Of a DNA stretch of 64,000 nucleotides, positions 37,723-46,620 are shown one piece after another (the first letter of the stretch is position 1; each line of letters starts with the position of its first letter). Below the pieces are notes generated by a model that worked only from the letters and a program-made list of their open reading frames with translations, did not search any database and was not told where the DNA came from. Both the position numbers and the translations under genes were made by a program. The stretch comes from Vreelandella salicampi. GTDB lineage: Bacteria; Pseudomonadota; Gammaproteobacteria; Pseudomonadales; Halomonadaceae. The stretch lies in assembly GCF_013415105.1 (NCBI RefSeq), contig NZ_JACCDF010000012.1, forward strand, positions 1 to 64,000, read 5' to 3'.

Positions 37723-39912
37723 ATGCGAAATAACCAACCGGTGACTCAACGCGAAGTTGAGATTAACGATGAAGATTCTCTAGTTACAAGAACGGATTTG
37801 AAAGGCTGTCTTACTTACGCTAATCCGACGTTTATTGAGATCAGTGGCTTTACGCAAGATGAGTTGATTGGCGCGCCACATAACATCATTCGCCACCCTG
37901 ATATGCCGCCGGCAGCGTTTGAAGACATCTGGCGTACCATTAAAAAGGGGGGCACTTGGCGGGGCTTGGTAAAAAACCGCTGCAAAAATGGCGACCACTA
38001 CTGGGTGGAGGCCAGTGTGTCACCCATTATGGAAGGCGACGACATTATCGGTTACGCCTCTGTCCGGGTTAAGGCGAGCCGCGACGCCATCGACCACGCT
38101 GAGCGCGTATATGCCGAGATGCGCGACGGCCGAAATTCACGCGTGTATTTGGACAAAGGACGCATTCGAAAGCGTGGTATCATCGCGCGCTTATCGCGGG
38201 TGCGCCTTGACACGATTCGTGCCAAGTTAACCGCCATGATCGTGGTTGCAGGCCTTTTATTGCTCGTTTGCAGCGGGCTAGGGCTATACGGTTTACAGGT
38301 AGCAGGTGAACGCTTAGAGCGGGTTAACAACGACGGCCTACTCGATGTGATTCGCTTGCAGCAGATCGACCAAACCATCGCTCAGGCGCGACAAGCGATG
38401 ATCGAACCGGAGCGGATGGCGCTCATCGAGCAGCGCTTTGATATAGGGGAGTCGATAGAAGCGCAAGCGGCTGAGGTGGCGTCTGCATGGGAGGCGTATT
38501 ACAGCCGTGAGGTGAATAGCAATGAGCTCTCACGTGAATTTGATCAGCAGCTGCAGACGTTTTTAGCGCAAGGAATGAACCGTGCGGCCAGTGTGCTGCA
38601 GTCAGAAGATACCTATGACGCTTTCACCGGGCTTGATGAGGTGATTCGCGTGATGAACCGTGACGGCCAAGCGATTTCGACGCAGGTAAACCAGCTGATT
38701 GAGCAAAAACAGCGCGCCGCAGAAGCCATGGCGGCTGACGCAGAAGAAGGGCAAACCTTGATGCTTTCCGCACAGGCCGTGGTGCTGGTAGTGGGCCTGC
38801 TGCTACTGGTGCTGATCGGTGTGCTAACCCTGCGCGCGATTACCCGACCGCTGAACAATGCCGCACGTTTTACCCTGCAGATTGCGAGTGGCAACCTGGC
38901 GGTGAAGGAGCCGGTACAGCGCCGCGACGAAGTGGGCTATTTGATGGATGCGCTGAATATCATGCGCAAAAGCCTCAGCAGTATTATTGGCGATGTGAAA
39001 AGCGGTATCGATGTCGTTACACCTTCGGCGCGGGACATTGCCAGCGGCAATGAAGAGCTGTCAGCCCGCACCGAGCAGCAAGCGGCGGCGTTGCAGCAAA
39101 CGGCATCAAGCATGGAAGAGATGACCACTACGGTGCGCCAGAATAGCGAAAACGCACAGGAGGCGCGTCGTTTAGCCGAAAATAACAACGCTCAAGTGAC
39201 CCAAACGAGTGACCTGATGGGGGAGCTTGTCGCGAACATGGAGCGCATTACCCATAGCGCCAAAAAGATGACCGATATCATCGACGTGATCGATTCTATC
39301 GCCTTCCAGACCAATATCTTAGCCCTCAATGCATCGGTTGAGGCGGCGCGTGCGGGCGAGCACGGGCGCGGCTTTGCTGTGGTCGCCGACGAAGTGCGAA
39401 AGCTCGCTGGGCGCAGTGCCGATGCCTCTGGTGAAATTCGCCAGCTCATAGACGGCTCTAACCGCGATATCAACGCTGGAGCGGGACTGGTGAAAAAAGC
39501 CGAAGGGGCGATTGCCGAGGTGATTCAAGCGACCCAAAGTGTGACGCAAATTATGCACGAAATTTCCTCCGCCTCTGAAGAGCAGAGCAGCGGTATTGTG
39601 GAAGTTAACCAAGCCGTGGCCGATATGGATCAGAGCACGCAGCAAAATGCGGTGCGCGTGCAGGAAACGGCGCGGGCGGCGGCGGCGCTAGAGCAGCAAG
39701 CATCGTTGCTGGCGCTATCGGTGGAAGCCTTTCGTTTAAAATCAGGCGGTTCGTTGCACTCAGCTGCGTTGCAGCATTCTGTTAATGTGAGTTCGAATCC
39801 GTCAGGTAGTTTGCCAGGACGCCAAAGCGATGGCGATGAGCGCCGCGAAACTCGGCCGACATTGTCGAATAAACGACAGCCGGCCGCTGTGGATGAGTGG
39901 GAGGAGTTTTGA
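37723..39912 (+). CDS. Aer-like PAS chemoreceptor with periplasmic domain
   Basis: The 729-residue receptor starts with a PAS domain very close to Aer: [40 protein letters not shown] and [19 protein letters not shown], the FAD-type redox fold used in energy taxis. Then TM1 ([20 protein letters not shown]), about 150 helical periplasmic residues, TM2 ([20 protein letters not shown]), HAMP, and a signalling hairpin ([20 protein letters not shown]). The C-terminus DEWEEF is a CheR-docking xWxxF pentapeptide. Unlike classical Aer it also has a full periplasmic four-helix region, so it may integrate internal and external signals. Confidence 0.94.
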   Translation: MRNNQPVTQREVEINDEDSLVTRTDLKGCLTYANPTFIEISGFTQDELIGAPHNIIRHPDMPPAAFEDIWRTIKKGGTWRGLVKNRCKNGDHYWVEASVSPIMEGDDIIGYASVRVKASRDAIDHAERVYAEMRDGRNSRVYLDKGRIRKRGIIARLSRVRLDTIRAKLTAMIVVAGLLLLVCSGLGLYGLQVAGERLERVNNDGLLDVIRLQQIDQTIAQARQAMIEPERMALIEQRFDIGESIEAQAAEVASAWEAYYSREVNSNELSREFDQQLQTFLAQGMNRAASVLQSEDTYDAFTGLDEVIRVMNRDGQAISTQVNQLIEQKQRAAEAMAADAEEGQTLMLSAQAVVLVVGLLLLVLIGVLTLRAITRPLNNAARFTLQIASGNLAVKEPVQRRDEVGYLMDALNIMRKSLSSIIGDVKSGIDVVTPSARDIASGNEELSARTEQQAAALQQTASSMEEMTTTVRQNSENAQEARRLAENNNAQVTQTSDLMGELVANMERITHSAKKMTDIIDVIDSIAFQTNILALNASVEAARAGEHGRGFAVVADEVRKLAGRSADASGEIRQLIDGSNRDINAGAGLVKKAEGAIAEVIQATQSVTQIMHEISSASEEQSSGIVEVNQAVADMDQSTQQNAVRVQETARAAAALEQQASLLALSVEAFRLKSGGSLHSAALQHSVNVSSNPSGSLPGRQSDGDERRETRPTLSNKRQPAAVDEWEEF

Positions 39913-40778
39913 CACAGCAACGTGAAGGAACGGACGCCAGCCAGTGGGCGTCGAGTAGCCAAATCGAACGCGATCTGGTGCTGACAGACGCTGACTTTAC
40001 GCGTATCCGCGAGCAGATATACCTGCGCGCGGGTATCGTATTGGCAGAGCATAAGCGTGAGATGGTCTATAGCCGCTTAGCCAAGCGGCTGCGTCACCAT
40101 GGCCTTACGCGCTTTAGCGACTACCTTTCGCGTCTTGAGCGCCAGCCGGATGCGAAAGAGTGGGAGGCGTTCACCAACGCGTTGACCACCAACCTCACCG
40201 CATTTTTCCGTGAGGCGCATCACTTCCCGCTGTTAGCGGAGCACATTAAGCATAAAACCGGCCCGGTGAATGTTTGGTGCTCGGCAGCGTCAACCGGTGA
40301 AGAACCCTACTCAATCGCTATGACGCTCTTGGAGACGCTAGGCCCCAAGGCTAGCCAATCCAAAGTGGTGGCGACTGATATCGATACTGAAGCGCTGCAA
40401 AAAGCGCGGGCGGGCGTCTACCCGCTTGAGCAAGTTAACAAGCTTGACGAAGTGCGTGTTAAGCGCTTTTTCCAAAAGGGGGCAGGTCGTCGCCTGGGGT
40501 TGGCGCGAATACGCCCGGAAGTCTCGGAGCTCGTTGAGTTTTTGCCGCTGAATTTGTTAGCACCGCAGTGGCCGATTAAAGGACCGTTCGATGTGATTTT
40601 TTGTCGCAATATCATGATTTATTTCGATAAAGACACACAGGCAAAAATCCTCAAGCGATTTGCGCCGATGCTAAAACCCGACGGTATCTTGTTTGCCGGG
40701 CACTCGGAGAACTTTTCTTACATCAGCAGCGAATTCAAACTACGTGGGCAAACGGTGTATACATTGGCGCCAAAATAA
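39909..40778 (+). CDS. cheR: CheR, chemoreceptor methyltransferase
   Basis: The 289-residue SAM-dependent methyltransferase adds methyl groups to receptor glutamates. It has [20 protein letters not shown], the SAM site [35 protein letters not shown] and [12 protein letters not shown]. The TTG start 39909 has GGAGGAG just before and overlaps the receptor stop (TTGA). A GTG at 39897 is a weaker alternative. The upstream receptor carries the docking tail for it. Confidence 0.97.
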   Translation: MTQQREGTDASQWASSSQIERDLVLTDADFTRIREQIYLRAGIVLAEHKREMVYSRLAKRLRHHGLTRFSDYLSRLERQPDAKEWEAFTNALTTNLTAFFREAHHFPLLAEHIKHKTGPVNVWCSAASTGEEPYSIAMTLLETLGPKASQSKVVATDIDTEALQKARAGVYPLEQVNKLDEVRVKRFFQKGAGRRLGLARIRPEVSELVEFLPLNLLAPQWPIKGPFDVIFCRNIMIYFDKDTQAKILKRFAPMLKPDGILFAGHSENFSYISSEFKLRGQTVYTLAPK

Positions 40779-40879
40779 CGGGCGTTCAGTTGGTTTATAT
40801 CTCGCTAACAGCGTAGGGGCGTGTCAACCGATGGTGGTGGCCAGCTCAACTCTCGTATTAACACGAAAGGAGGCGTGCA

Positions 40880-41941
40880 TTGAGCGCATCTAAAATTAAA
40901 GTCCTATGCGTCGACGATTCAGCACTCATTCGCGACTTACTGACCGAAATCATCAACACCCAGCCGGATATGGAAGTGGTGGCGGTGGCCCCCGACCCTA
41001 TCGTAGCGCGGGATCTCATTAAGCAGCATAATCCGGATGTGCTCACACTTGATGTGGAAATGCCGCGCATGGATGGCTTGGATTTCCTCGAGCGTTTGAT
41101 GCGTTTGCGCCCCATGCCGGTGCTGATGGTCTCTTCGCTGACCCAGGCAGGCTCTGAGATAACCCTACGCGCACTGGAATTAGGTGCAGTGGATTTTGTC
41201 GCCAAGCCGAGCTTGGGGATTCGCACGGGCATGATGGAGTATGCCAACGAGATTGCGGAAAAACTGCGCGCTGCCGCCCGTTCGCGCCCCCGCCAGGCGC
41301 GACACAAGAACACCCCACCGAAGCAAGAGATAAAGGCTCCGCTAGTCTCGAGCGAGAAGCTGATTATCATTGGTGCTTCCACCGGCGGTACCGAAGCCAT
41401 TCGTGCGGTATTAGAGCCGCTGCCAGCCAATGCGCCGGCGATTTTGATTACCCAGCACATGCCGGGCGGCTTTACCCGCTCGTTTGCCGAGCGGCTTGAT
41501 CGTCTGTGCCGCATTACCGTCAAAGAAGCGAGCGACGGCGAGCGCGTCCTGCCGGGCCATGCCTATATTGCCCCCGGGGATCAACACCTGGAACTCGCGC
41601 GCAGTGGGGCCAACTATGTTGCGCGTCTTAACGACGGCCCGCCAGTCAATCGTCATCGGCCCTCGGTTGACGTGCTGTTTCACTCAGCTTCGAAGCAAGC
41701 CGGGAAAAACGCCGTCGGCGTTATTTTGACCGGCATGGGCAAAGACGGCGCTGCGGGGCTTTTGGAAATGCGCCAAGCCGGCGCTGAGACGATTGCGCAA
41801 AACGAAGAGACCTGTGTCGTCTTTGGTATGCCGCGCGAAGCGATTGCGCTCGGTGGGGCTACCGAAGTGGCCTCCTTGGACGACATACCCGGTCGCTTGA
41901 TGTCGCTGGTGGCTGCATCCGGCCGCGCTCAGCGCGTTTAA
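40880..41941 (+). CDS. cheB: CheB, receptor methylesterase/deamidase
   Basis: The 353-residue protein has a response-regulator receiver domain ([13 protein letters not shown], phospho-acceptor D58 in [12 protein letters not shown]), a linker, and the esterase domain with catalytic Ser in [15 protein letters not shown], His in [19 protein letters not shown] and Asp in [16 protein letters not shown]. The start is TTG 40880 behind AGGAGG. It reverses CheR and is activated by CheA. A 101-bp gap separates it from cheR. Confidence 0.98.
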   Translation: MSASKIKVLCVDDSALIRDLLTEIINTQPDMEVVAVAPDPIVARDLIKQHNPDVLTLDVEMPRMDGLDFLERLMRLRPMPVLMVSSLTQAGSEITLRALELGAVDFVAKPSLGIRTGMMEYANEIAEKLRAAARSRPRQARHKNTPPKQEIKAPLVSSEKLIIIGASTGGTEAIRAVLEPLPANAPAILITQHMPGGFTRSFAERLDRLCRITVKEASDGERVLPGHAYIAPGDQHLELARSGANYVARLNDGPPVNRHRPSVDVLFHSASKQAGKNAVGVILTGMGKDGAAGLLEMRQAGAETIAQNEETCVVFGMPREAIALGGATEVASLDDIPGRLMSLVAASGRAQRV

Positions 41942-41957
41942 TGACGGCGTTCGTAAT

Positions 41958-42041
41958 GAGTCAGTACGCCGTGTAACTGATATTATAGACGAGATTTTTG
42001 CTGCTTCCGCGCAATACGCTCACACCATCGTCATCGCATGA
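41958..42041 (+). pseudogene. fossil fragment of a chemoreceptor signalling domain
   Basis: In the 151-bp gap between cheB and cheY, one frame encodes ESVRRVTDIIDEIFAAS and continues to a TGA at 42039. This matches the conserved MCP stretch following the second methylation helix (compare VERVSDIMDEIAAAS in the receptor at 36472 and [14 protein letters not shown] in that at 37723). After AAS the reading diverges (AQYAHTIVIA). There is no start codon or length for a gene. It is best read as the remnant of a deleted receptor gene. Confidence 0.7.
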
Positions 42042-42092
42042 GCATGGCGATTGGGAAGAATTTTAAAAGCTGATACTGATAGAGGATGACCC

Positions 42093-42482
42093 ATGGCAGA
42101 TAAGAACATGAGCTTTTTGGTAGTGGATGACTTTCCTACCATGCGCCGCATTGTGCGCAGCCTACTCAAAGAGCTTGGCTTTACCAACGTGGAAGAAGCC
42201 GAAGACGGGCAAGACGCGCTCAATAAACTGCGTGCCGGCAGCTTTGAGTTTGTGGTCTCTGACTGGAACATGCCGAACCTTGACGGGCTCGAAATGCTCA
42301 AAGAGATCCGCCAGGATGATGCGCTGAAAGAGTTACCGGTGCTGATGGTGACCGCTGAAGCCAAAAAAGAGAATATCATTGCCGCTGCGCAGGCCGGCGC
42401 CAATGGCTACGTGGTGAAACCCTTCACCGCCGCGACCCTCGAAGAAAAGCTCAACAAAATCTTCGAGAAAATGGGCAAGTGA
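42093..42482 (+). CDS. cheY: CheY, motor-switch response regulator
   Basis: The 129-residue single receiver domain has all active residues at the E. coli positions: D12, D13, phospho-acceptor D57 ([12 protein letters not shown]), T87, Y106 and K109 (GYVVKPF). Phosphorylated by CheA, it binds FliM/FliN and reverses rotation; CheZ removes the phosphate. Confidence 0.99.
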   Translation: MADKNMSFLVVDDFPTMRRIVRSLLKELGFTNVEEAEDGQDALNKLRAGSFEFVVSDWNMPNLDGLEMLKEIRQDDALKELPVLMVTAEAKKENIIAAAQAGANGYVVKPFTAATLEEKLNKIFEKMGK

Positions 42483-42527
42483 GCGGAAGGGCGCTAAAGC
42501 GCCTGAATAATGTGAGGAGAAAACACC

Positions 42528-43223
42528 ATGAGTCAGAATGAGCAGGACGGCTCAGACCAGCTGTCTGAGGAGGCCTCCGAAGAGCTGATTCACCGCATTG
42601 GCAAACTGACGCGCATGTTGCGTGAGAACATGCGTGAGCTAGGCCTGGATAAAGAGATCGAGAAGGCAGCCGAGGCGATTCCCGATGCGCGTGATCGCTT
42701 GCACTACGTTGCGGCGATGACCGAACAGGCAGCCGAGCGCGCACTCAATGCCATTGACCGGGCCCAGCCCATGCAAGATCAGCTCACAGAGCGTGCCGAA
42801 GCGCTGGATAAGCGCTGGACCGAGTGGTTCGAAGCGCCGAAAGAGCTTGATGAAGCCAAAGCGTTGGTGAAAGATACGCGCAGCTATTTAAGCGACGTGC
42901 CGGACATGACTGCTGCGACCAGTAAAGAGCTTCTAGAAATCATGATGGCCCAGGATTTCCAAGACCTGACCGGCCAAGTGATCAAGAAGATGATGGACGT
43001 GATCCGCGAGATCGAACATCAGTTGGTGCAGGTGCTGATCGATAACGTGCCGGAAGCGCGAGCGCGGGAAACCATGCAGCGTAAGGCCGAAGATCAGTGG
43101 AAGCATGATAACGCCCGGCGCAATGAGGAACTCCTCAACGGCCCGCAAGTCAATGACGAGGCGCCCGACACCGTCTCCGGCCAAGACCAAGTGGATGACT
43201 TACTAGACGAGCTTGGGTTCTAG
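42528..43223 (+). CDS. cheZ: CheZ, CheY-P phosphatase
   Basis: The 231-residue helical protein has the catalytic segment [20 protein letters not shown] (the conserved Asp and Gln that act on CheY-P). The C-terminal CheY-binding peptide is [11 protein letters not shown]. It follows cheY by 45 bp. An inverted repeat follows it at 43269. Confidence 0.97.
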   Translation: MSQNEQDGSDQLSEEASEELIHRIGKLTRMLRENMRELGLDKEIEKAAEAIPDARDRLHYVAAMTEQAAERALNAIDRAQPMQDQLTERAEALDKRWTEWFEAPKELDEAKALVKDTRSYLSDVPDMTAATSKELLEIMMAQDFQDLTGQVIKKMMDVIREIEHQLVQVLIDNVPEARARETMQRKAEDQWKHDNARRNEELLNGPQVNDEAPDTVSGQDQVDDLLDELGF

Positions 43224-43268
43224 CGCCAGGCATTTTCTGTGTTTCCTTTGCGTACCTGCAACGTGGTC

Positions 43269-43304
43269 ACGGGCTCAGCCGCCTTTCGGGGCGGCTGAGC
43301 CCGT
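43269..43304 (+). terminator. strong hairpin after cheZ, atypical terminator
   Basis: A 15-bp perfect stem, ACGGGCTCAGCCGCC pairing with its complement, with a six-base loop. No T run follows, so it may be a Rho-independent terminator of low efficiency, an mRNA-stabilising hairpin, or a processing site between cheZ and flhB. Confidence 0.5.
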
Positions 43305-43335
43305 ATGCGCTGCCCTCAATGATAGATGACCCGCC

Positions 43336-44496
43336 ATGGCAGATAATGATAGCGACGAGGAAAAGACCGAAGAGGCCACGCCCCGACGCGAGGAAAAGGC
43401 GCGCGAAGAAGGTCAGGTGCCGCGCTCGCGCGAGCTCACCACTTTTTTAATGTTGCTCGGCGGTGTTATTGGTCTTTGGAGCATGGGAATGATGCTTTAT
43501 GACCAGCTGGGCATGGTCATGGAGCAAGCGTTTCTGTTTGAGCGCCGCGAGGCACTGGAAACCATGCCCATGTTAGTCTCGGCGTTGGATTTAGGCGAAC
43601 GCACGTTGTACGCGATTCTGCCGCTATTTCTATTGCTTACGGTCATTGCCCTGGTCGCACCGGCACTTTTGGGTGGCTGGCTTATCTCTGCTAAGTCGCT
43701 GCAGCCTAAAATTTCCAAGCTCAATCCGGTGAAGGGGTTGCAGCGTATTTTTGCCCTACAGGCGCTGATTGAGTTGGCGAAAGCGCTCGCCAAGACGGTG
43801 CTGGTCGGCGGTGTAGGCGCGGCGTTTTTATATTTTAATATTGGCAAGTTTTTGGCGCTGATGGACCAGCCGGTACAGCAGGCGCTGGCGAATGCCTTGA
43901 ACATGGCGGCCCAGGCGGCGGGGCTGATGGTCTTGACGCTGATCGTGGTGATTTTGATCGATGTGCCGTTTCAGCTCTATAGCCATGCGAAAAAATTGCG
44001 CATGACCAAAGAAGAAGTCAAACGCGAGCACAAAGAGTCGGAAGGCGATCCTCAGGTTAAAGCGCGCATTCGCCAGCAGCAGCAAGCCATGGCGCGGGGC
44101 CGGATGATGAGCCAAGTGCCCGACGCCGATGTTATCATTACCAACCCGAGTCATTATGCCGTCGCGCTGGTTTACCAAGAAGGCTCAATGGGTGCGCCAC
44201 GCCTGGTCGCGAAAGGGGCGGATGCCGTCGCCGCTAAAATTCGCGAAGTGGGCGAAGACGCTGGCGTGCCGCGTCTAGAAGCGCCGCCGCTGGCACGAGC
44301 GCTTTATCACCATGTCGATTTAGACGCAGAAATACCCGCCCAGCTGTATAGCGCTGTGGCAGAAGTCATGGCTTGGGCGTATCGCTTAAAGCATGTAACC
44401 GATCAAGGAGGCGAGGTGCCCCCCACCCCCGACAACCTACCGGTGCCGCCGGAACTGGATAGCCGCACAGGTCGCGACAACGAGACACCGTCATGA
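43336..44496 (+). CDS. flhB: FlhB, export substrate-specificity switch
   Basis: The 386-residue protein starts DEEKTEEATPRREEKAREEG, with QVPRSRELTTFLML, four membrane segments and the cytoplasmic LRMTKEEVKREHKESEGDPQ. The autocleavage motif is N270-P-S-H (TNPSHYAVAL), where nearly all FlhB have NPTH; Ser for Thr is conservative. The tail ends with a Pro-rich stretch. FliK (18243) triggers the switch. It overlaps flhA (ATGA). Confidence 0.97.
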   Translation: MADNDSDEEKTEEATPRREEKAREEGQVPRSRELTTFLMLLGGVIGLWSMGMMLYDQLGMVMEQAFLFERREALETMPMLVSALDLGERTLYAILPLFLLLTVIALVAPALLGGWLISAKSLQPKISKLNPVKGLQRIFALQALIELAKALAKTVLVGGVGAAFLYFNIGKFLALMDQPVQQALANALNMAAQAAGLMVLTLIVVILIDVPFQLYSHAKKLRMTKEEVKREHKESEGDPQVKARIRQQQQAMARGRMMSQVPDADVIITNPSHYAVALVYQEGSMGAPRLVAKGADAVAAKIREVGEDAGVPRLEAPPLARALYHHVDLDAEIPAQLYSAVAEVMAWAYRLKHVTDQGGEVPPTPDNLPVPPELDSRTGRDNETPS

Positions 44497-46580
44497 AAGG
44501 GCTGAGTCAACTGCTGAACCAGCGTGATCGTCTTAGCGACGTGCGCATGAAGATGCTCGCCGGGCCGATCTTGATCCTCATGATTCTTGGCATGATGATC
44601 CTGCCGCTGCCGCCGTTTGTGCTGGATTTGCTCTTCACTTTCAACATTGCGCTGGCGATCATGGTGCTGCTGGTCAGCATGTTCACACAAAAACCGCTCG
44701 ATTTTGCCGCGTTCCCAGCCGTACTGCTGTTTACCACGTTATTGCGCCTTTCGTTGAACGTAGCCTCCACCCGTGTGGTGCTGATGAACGGCCATGAAGG
44801 GGGCGACGCCGCGGGTAAAGTCATCGAGGCGTTTGGTACCTTCCTTGTTGGCGGTAACTTTGCCGTGGGCCTGGTGGTGTTCCTGATCCTGGTGGTGATC
44901 AACTTTATGGTTATCACCAAAGGTGCGGGTCGTATCGCCGAAGTCGGCGCGCGTTTTATGCTTGATGCCATGCCGGGTAAGCAGATGGCGATTGATGCCG
45001 ATTTGAACGCTGGGCTGATCGGTGAAGAGGATGCCAAAAAACGCCGTGCCGAAGTGTCCCAGGAAGCCGATTTTTACGGCTCCATGGATGGTGCGAGCAA
45101 GTTCGTGCGTGGCGATGCCATGGCGGGCTTGGTGATTATGGTGGTTAACATCATCGGCGGACTGCTGATCGGTATGATGCAGCACGATATGAGCTTTGCC
45201 GATGCGGGGGAGACTTACACGCTGCTAACCATTGGTGATGGTTTGGTCGCGCAGATTCCGGCGCTGGTCATCTCCACCGCGGCGGGCGTTACCGTCTCGC
45301 GCGTGACGACCGACCAAGACGTTGGCCAGCAAATGTTGAGTCAGCTGTTTGTTAACCCGCAGGTGTTGATTCTCTCCGCTGCGGTGATGGGGCTTCTGGG
45401 GATGGTTCCCGGCATGCCCAACCTAGTGTTTTTGATTTTCACCGCGCTGCTCGGTGGGTTAGCGTGGTTTTTGATTCGGCAAAAGAACCAGCAGTTGGTG
45501 AAAGAGGAAATCTCCGCGGAAGCGCCACCGCCCTCCCAAGAGGCACCCGAAGCCAGCTGGGAAGACGTGCAGTTAGTCGATACGCTGGGCCTGGAAGTGG
45601 GCCACCGGTTGATTCCGCTGGTCGATTCGCGCCAAAAAGGCGAGCTTTTGGGGCGGATTAAAAGCGTACGCAAAAAGTTTGCCCAGGAAGTCGGTTTTTT
45701 GCCGCCGGTGGTGCATATCCGCGATAATTTGGAACTTTCGCCTAACGCCTATGTGCTGACCATGAAAGGCGCGGAAATCGGCCGCGCCGAGGCGCACCCG
45801 GGCAAATGGCTGGCGATTGACCCCGGCCAGGTCTCGGGCGAGTTGCAGGGCACGCCGACGCAAGACCCGGCGTTTGGCCTCCCCGCGATATGGATCGATA
45901 GCAATCAGCGCGAGCACGCCCAGGTGTACGGGTATACGGTGGTGGACGCCAGCACTGTGATTGCCACGCATCTTAACCACTTGCTGCACCGCCATTCACC
46001 CGAAATGCTGGGGCGTGCCGAGGTGCAGAAGCTTCTCGACAAACTCAGCGACGAGCAGAAATCGCTGGTCGAAGAAGTGGTCCCCAAGGCGATTTCGCTG
46101 ACGGTGCTGCAGCGTATTTTGCAGAATCTGCTCGACGAGGATGTCTCCATCCGCGATATGCGCACCATTCTCGATACCCTGGCCGAGTACGCGCCGCAGC
46201 AGCAAGATGCCAACGAGCTTACCGCGCTGGTGCGCGTGGCCCTTGGTCGCGCGATTACCCAGCAGTGGTTCGCCGGGCAAGACACACTCAACGTGATGGG
46301 GCTGGATGCCCAGCTTGAACAAGTGCTACTGCAGGCCATGAACGGCAGCGGAGCGCTGGAACCCGGTCTTGCCGATACGCTGATGACGCAAGCCGAGCAG
46401 GCGCTTGAGCGCCATGAAGGCGCGGGAGAGCCGCCGGTACTGGTCGTCCAGCACTCGCTGCGCGCCGTGTTGGCGCGCTTCTTGCGCCGCCGGCTACGCC
46501 ACTTGGTGGTGATGTCGCAGGCAGAAATTCCCGATGATCGCACCTTGCGTGTGATTACGCTGGTAGGCGGGCGTCAGTAA
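44493..46580 (+). CDS. flhA: FlhA, export gate and substrate-docking protein
   Basis: The 695-residue membrane protein has VASTRVVLMNGHEGGDAAGK, the FHIPEP region (AEVGARFMLDAMPGKQMAID, ADLNAGLIGEEDAKKRRAEV, ADFYGSMDGASKFVRGDAMA) and eight predicted membrane helices, then the nonamer-forming cytoplasmic domain from about residue 350 that docks chaperone-substrate pairs. Translationally coupled to flhB. Confidence 0.98.
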   Translation: MKGLSQLLNQRDRLSDVRMKMLAGPILILMILGMMILPLPPFVLDLLFTFNIALAIMVLLVSMFTQKPLDFAAFPAVLLFTTLLRLSLNVASTRVVLMNGHEGGDAAGKVIEAFGTFLVGGNFAVGLVVFLILVVINFMVITKGAGRIAEVGARFMLDAMPGKQMAIDADLNAGLIGEEDAKKRRAEVSQEADFYGSMDGASKFVRGDAMAGLVIMVVNIIGGLLIGMMQHDMSFADAGETYTLLTIGDGLVAQIPALVISTAAGVTVSRVTTDQDVGQQMLSQLFVNPQVLILSAAVMGLLGMVPGMPNLVFLIFTALLGGLAWFLIRQKNQQLVKEEISAEAPPPSQEAPEASWEDVQLVDTLGLEVGHRLIPLVDSRQKGELLGRIKSVRKKFAQEVGFLPPVVHIRDNLELSPNAYVLTMKGAEIGRAEAHPGKWLAIDPGQVSGELQGTPTQDPAFGLPAIWIDSNQREHAQVYGYTVVDASTVIATHLNHLLHRHSPEMLGRAEVQKLLDKLSDEQKSLVEEVVPKAISLTVLQRILQNLLDEDVSIRDMRTILDTLAEYAPQQQDANELTALVRVALGRAITQQWFAGQDTLNVMGLDAQLEQVLLQAMNGSGALEPGLADTLMTQAEQALERHEGAGEPPVLVVQHSLRAVLARFLRRRLRHLVVMSQAEIPDDRTLRVITLVGGRQ

Positions 46581-46620
46581 TGGCGCGAGCGCTTTTTATT
46601 CCACGGGCAGAGGGTGAAAC

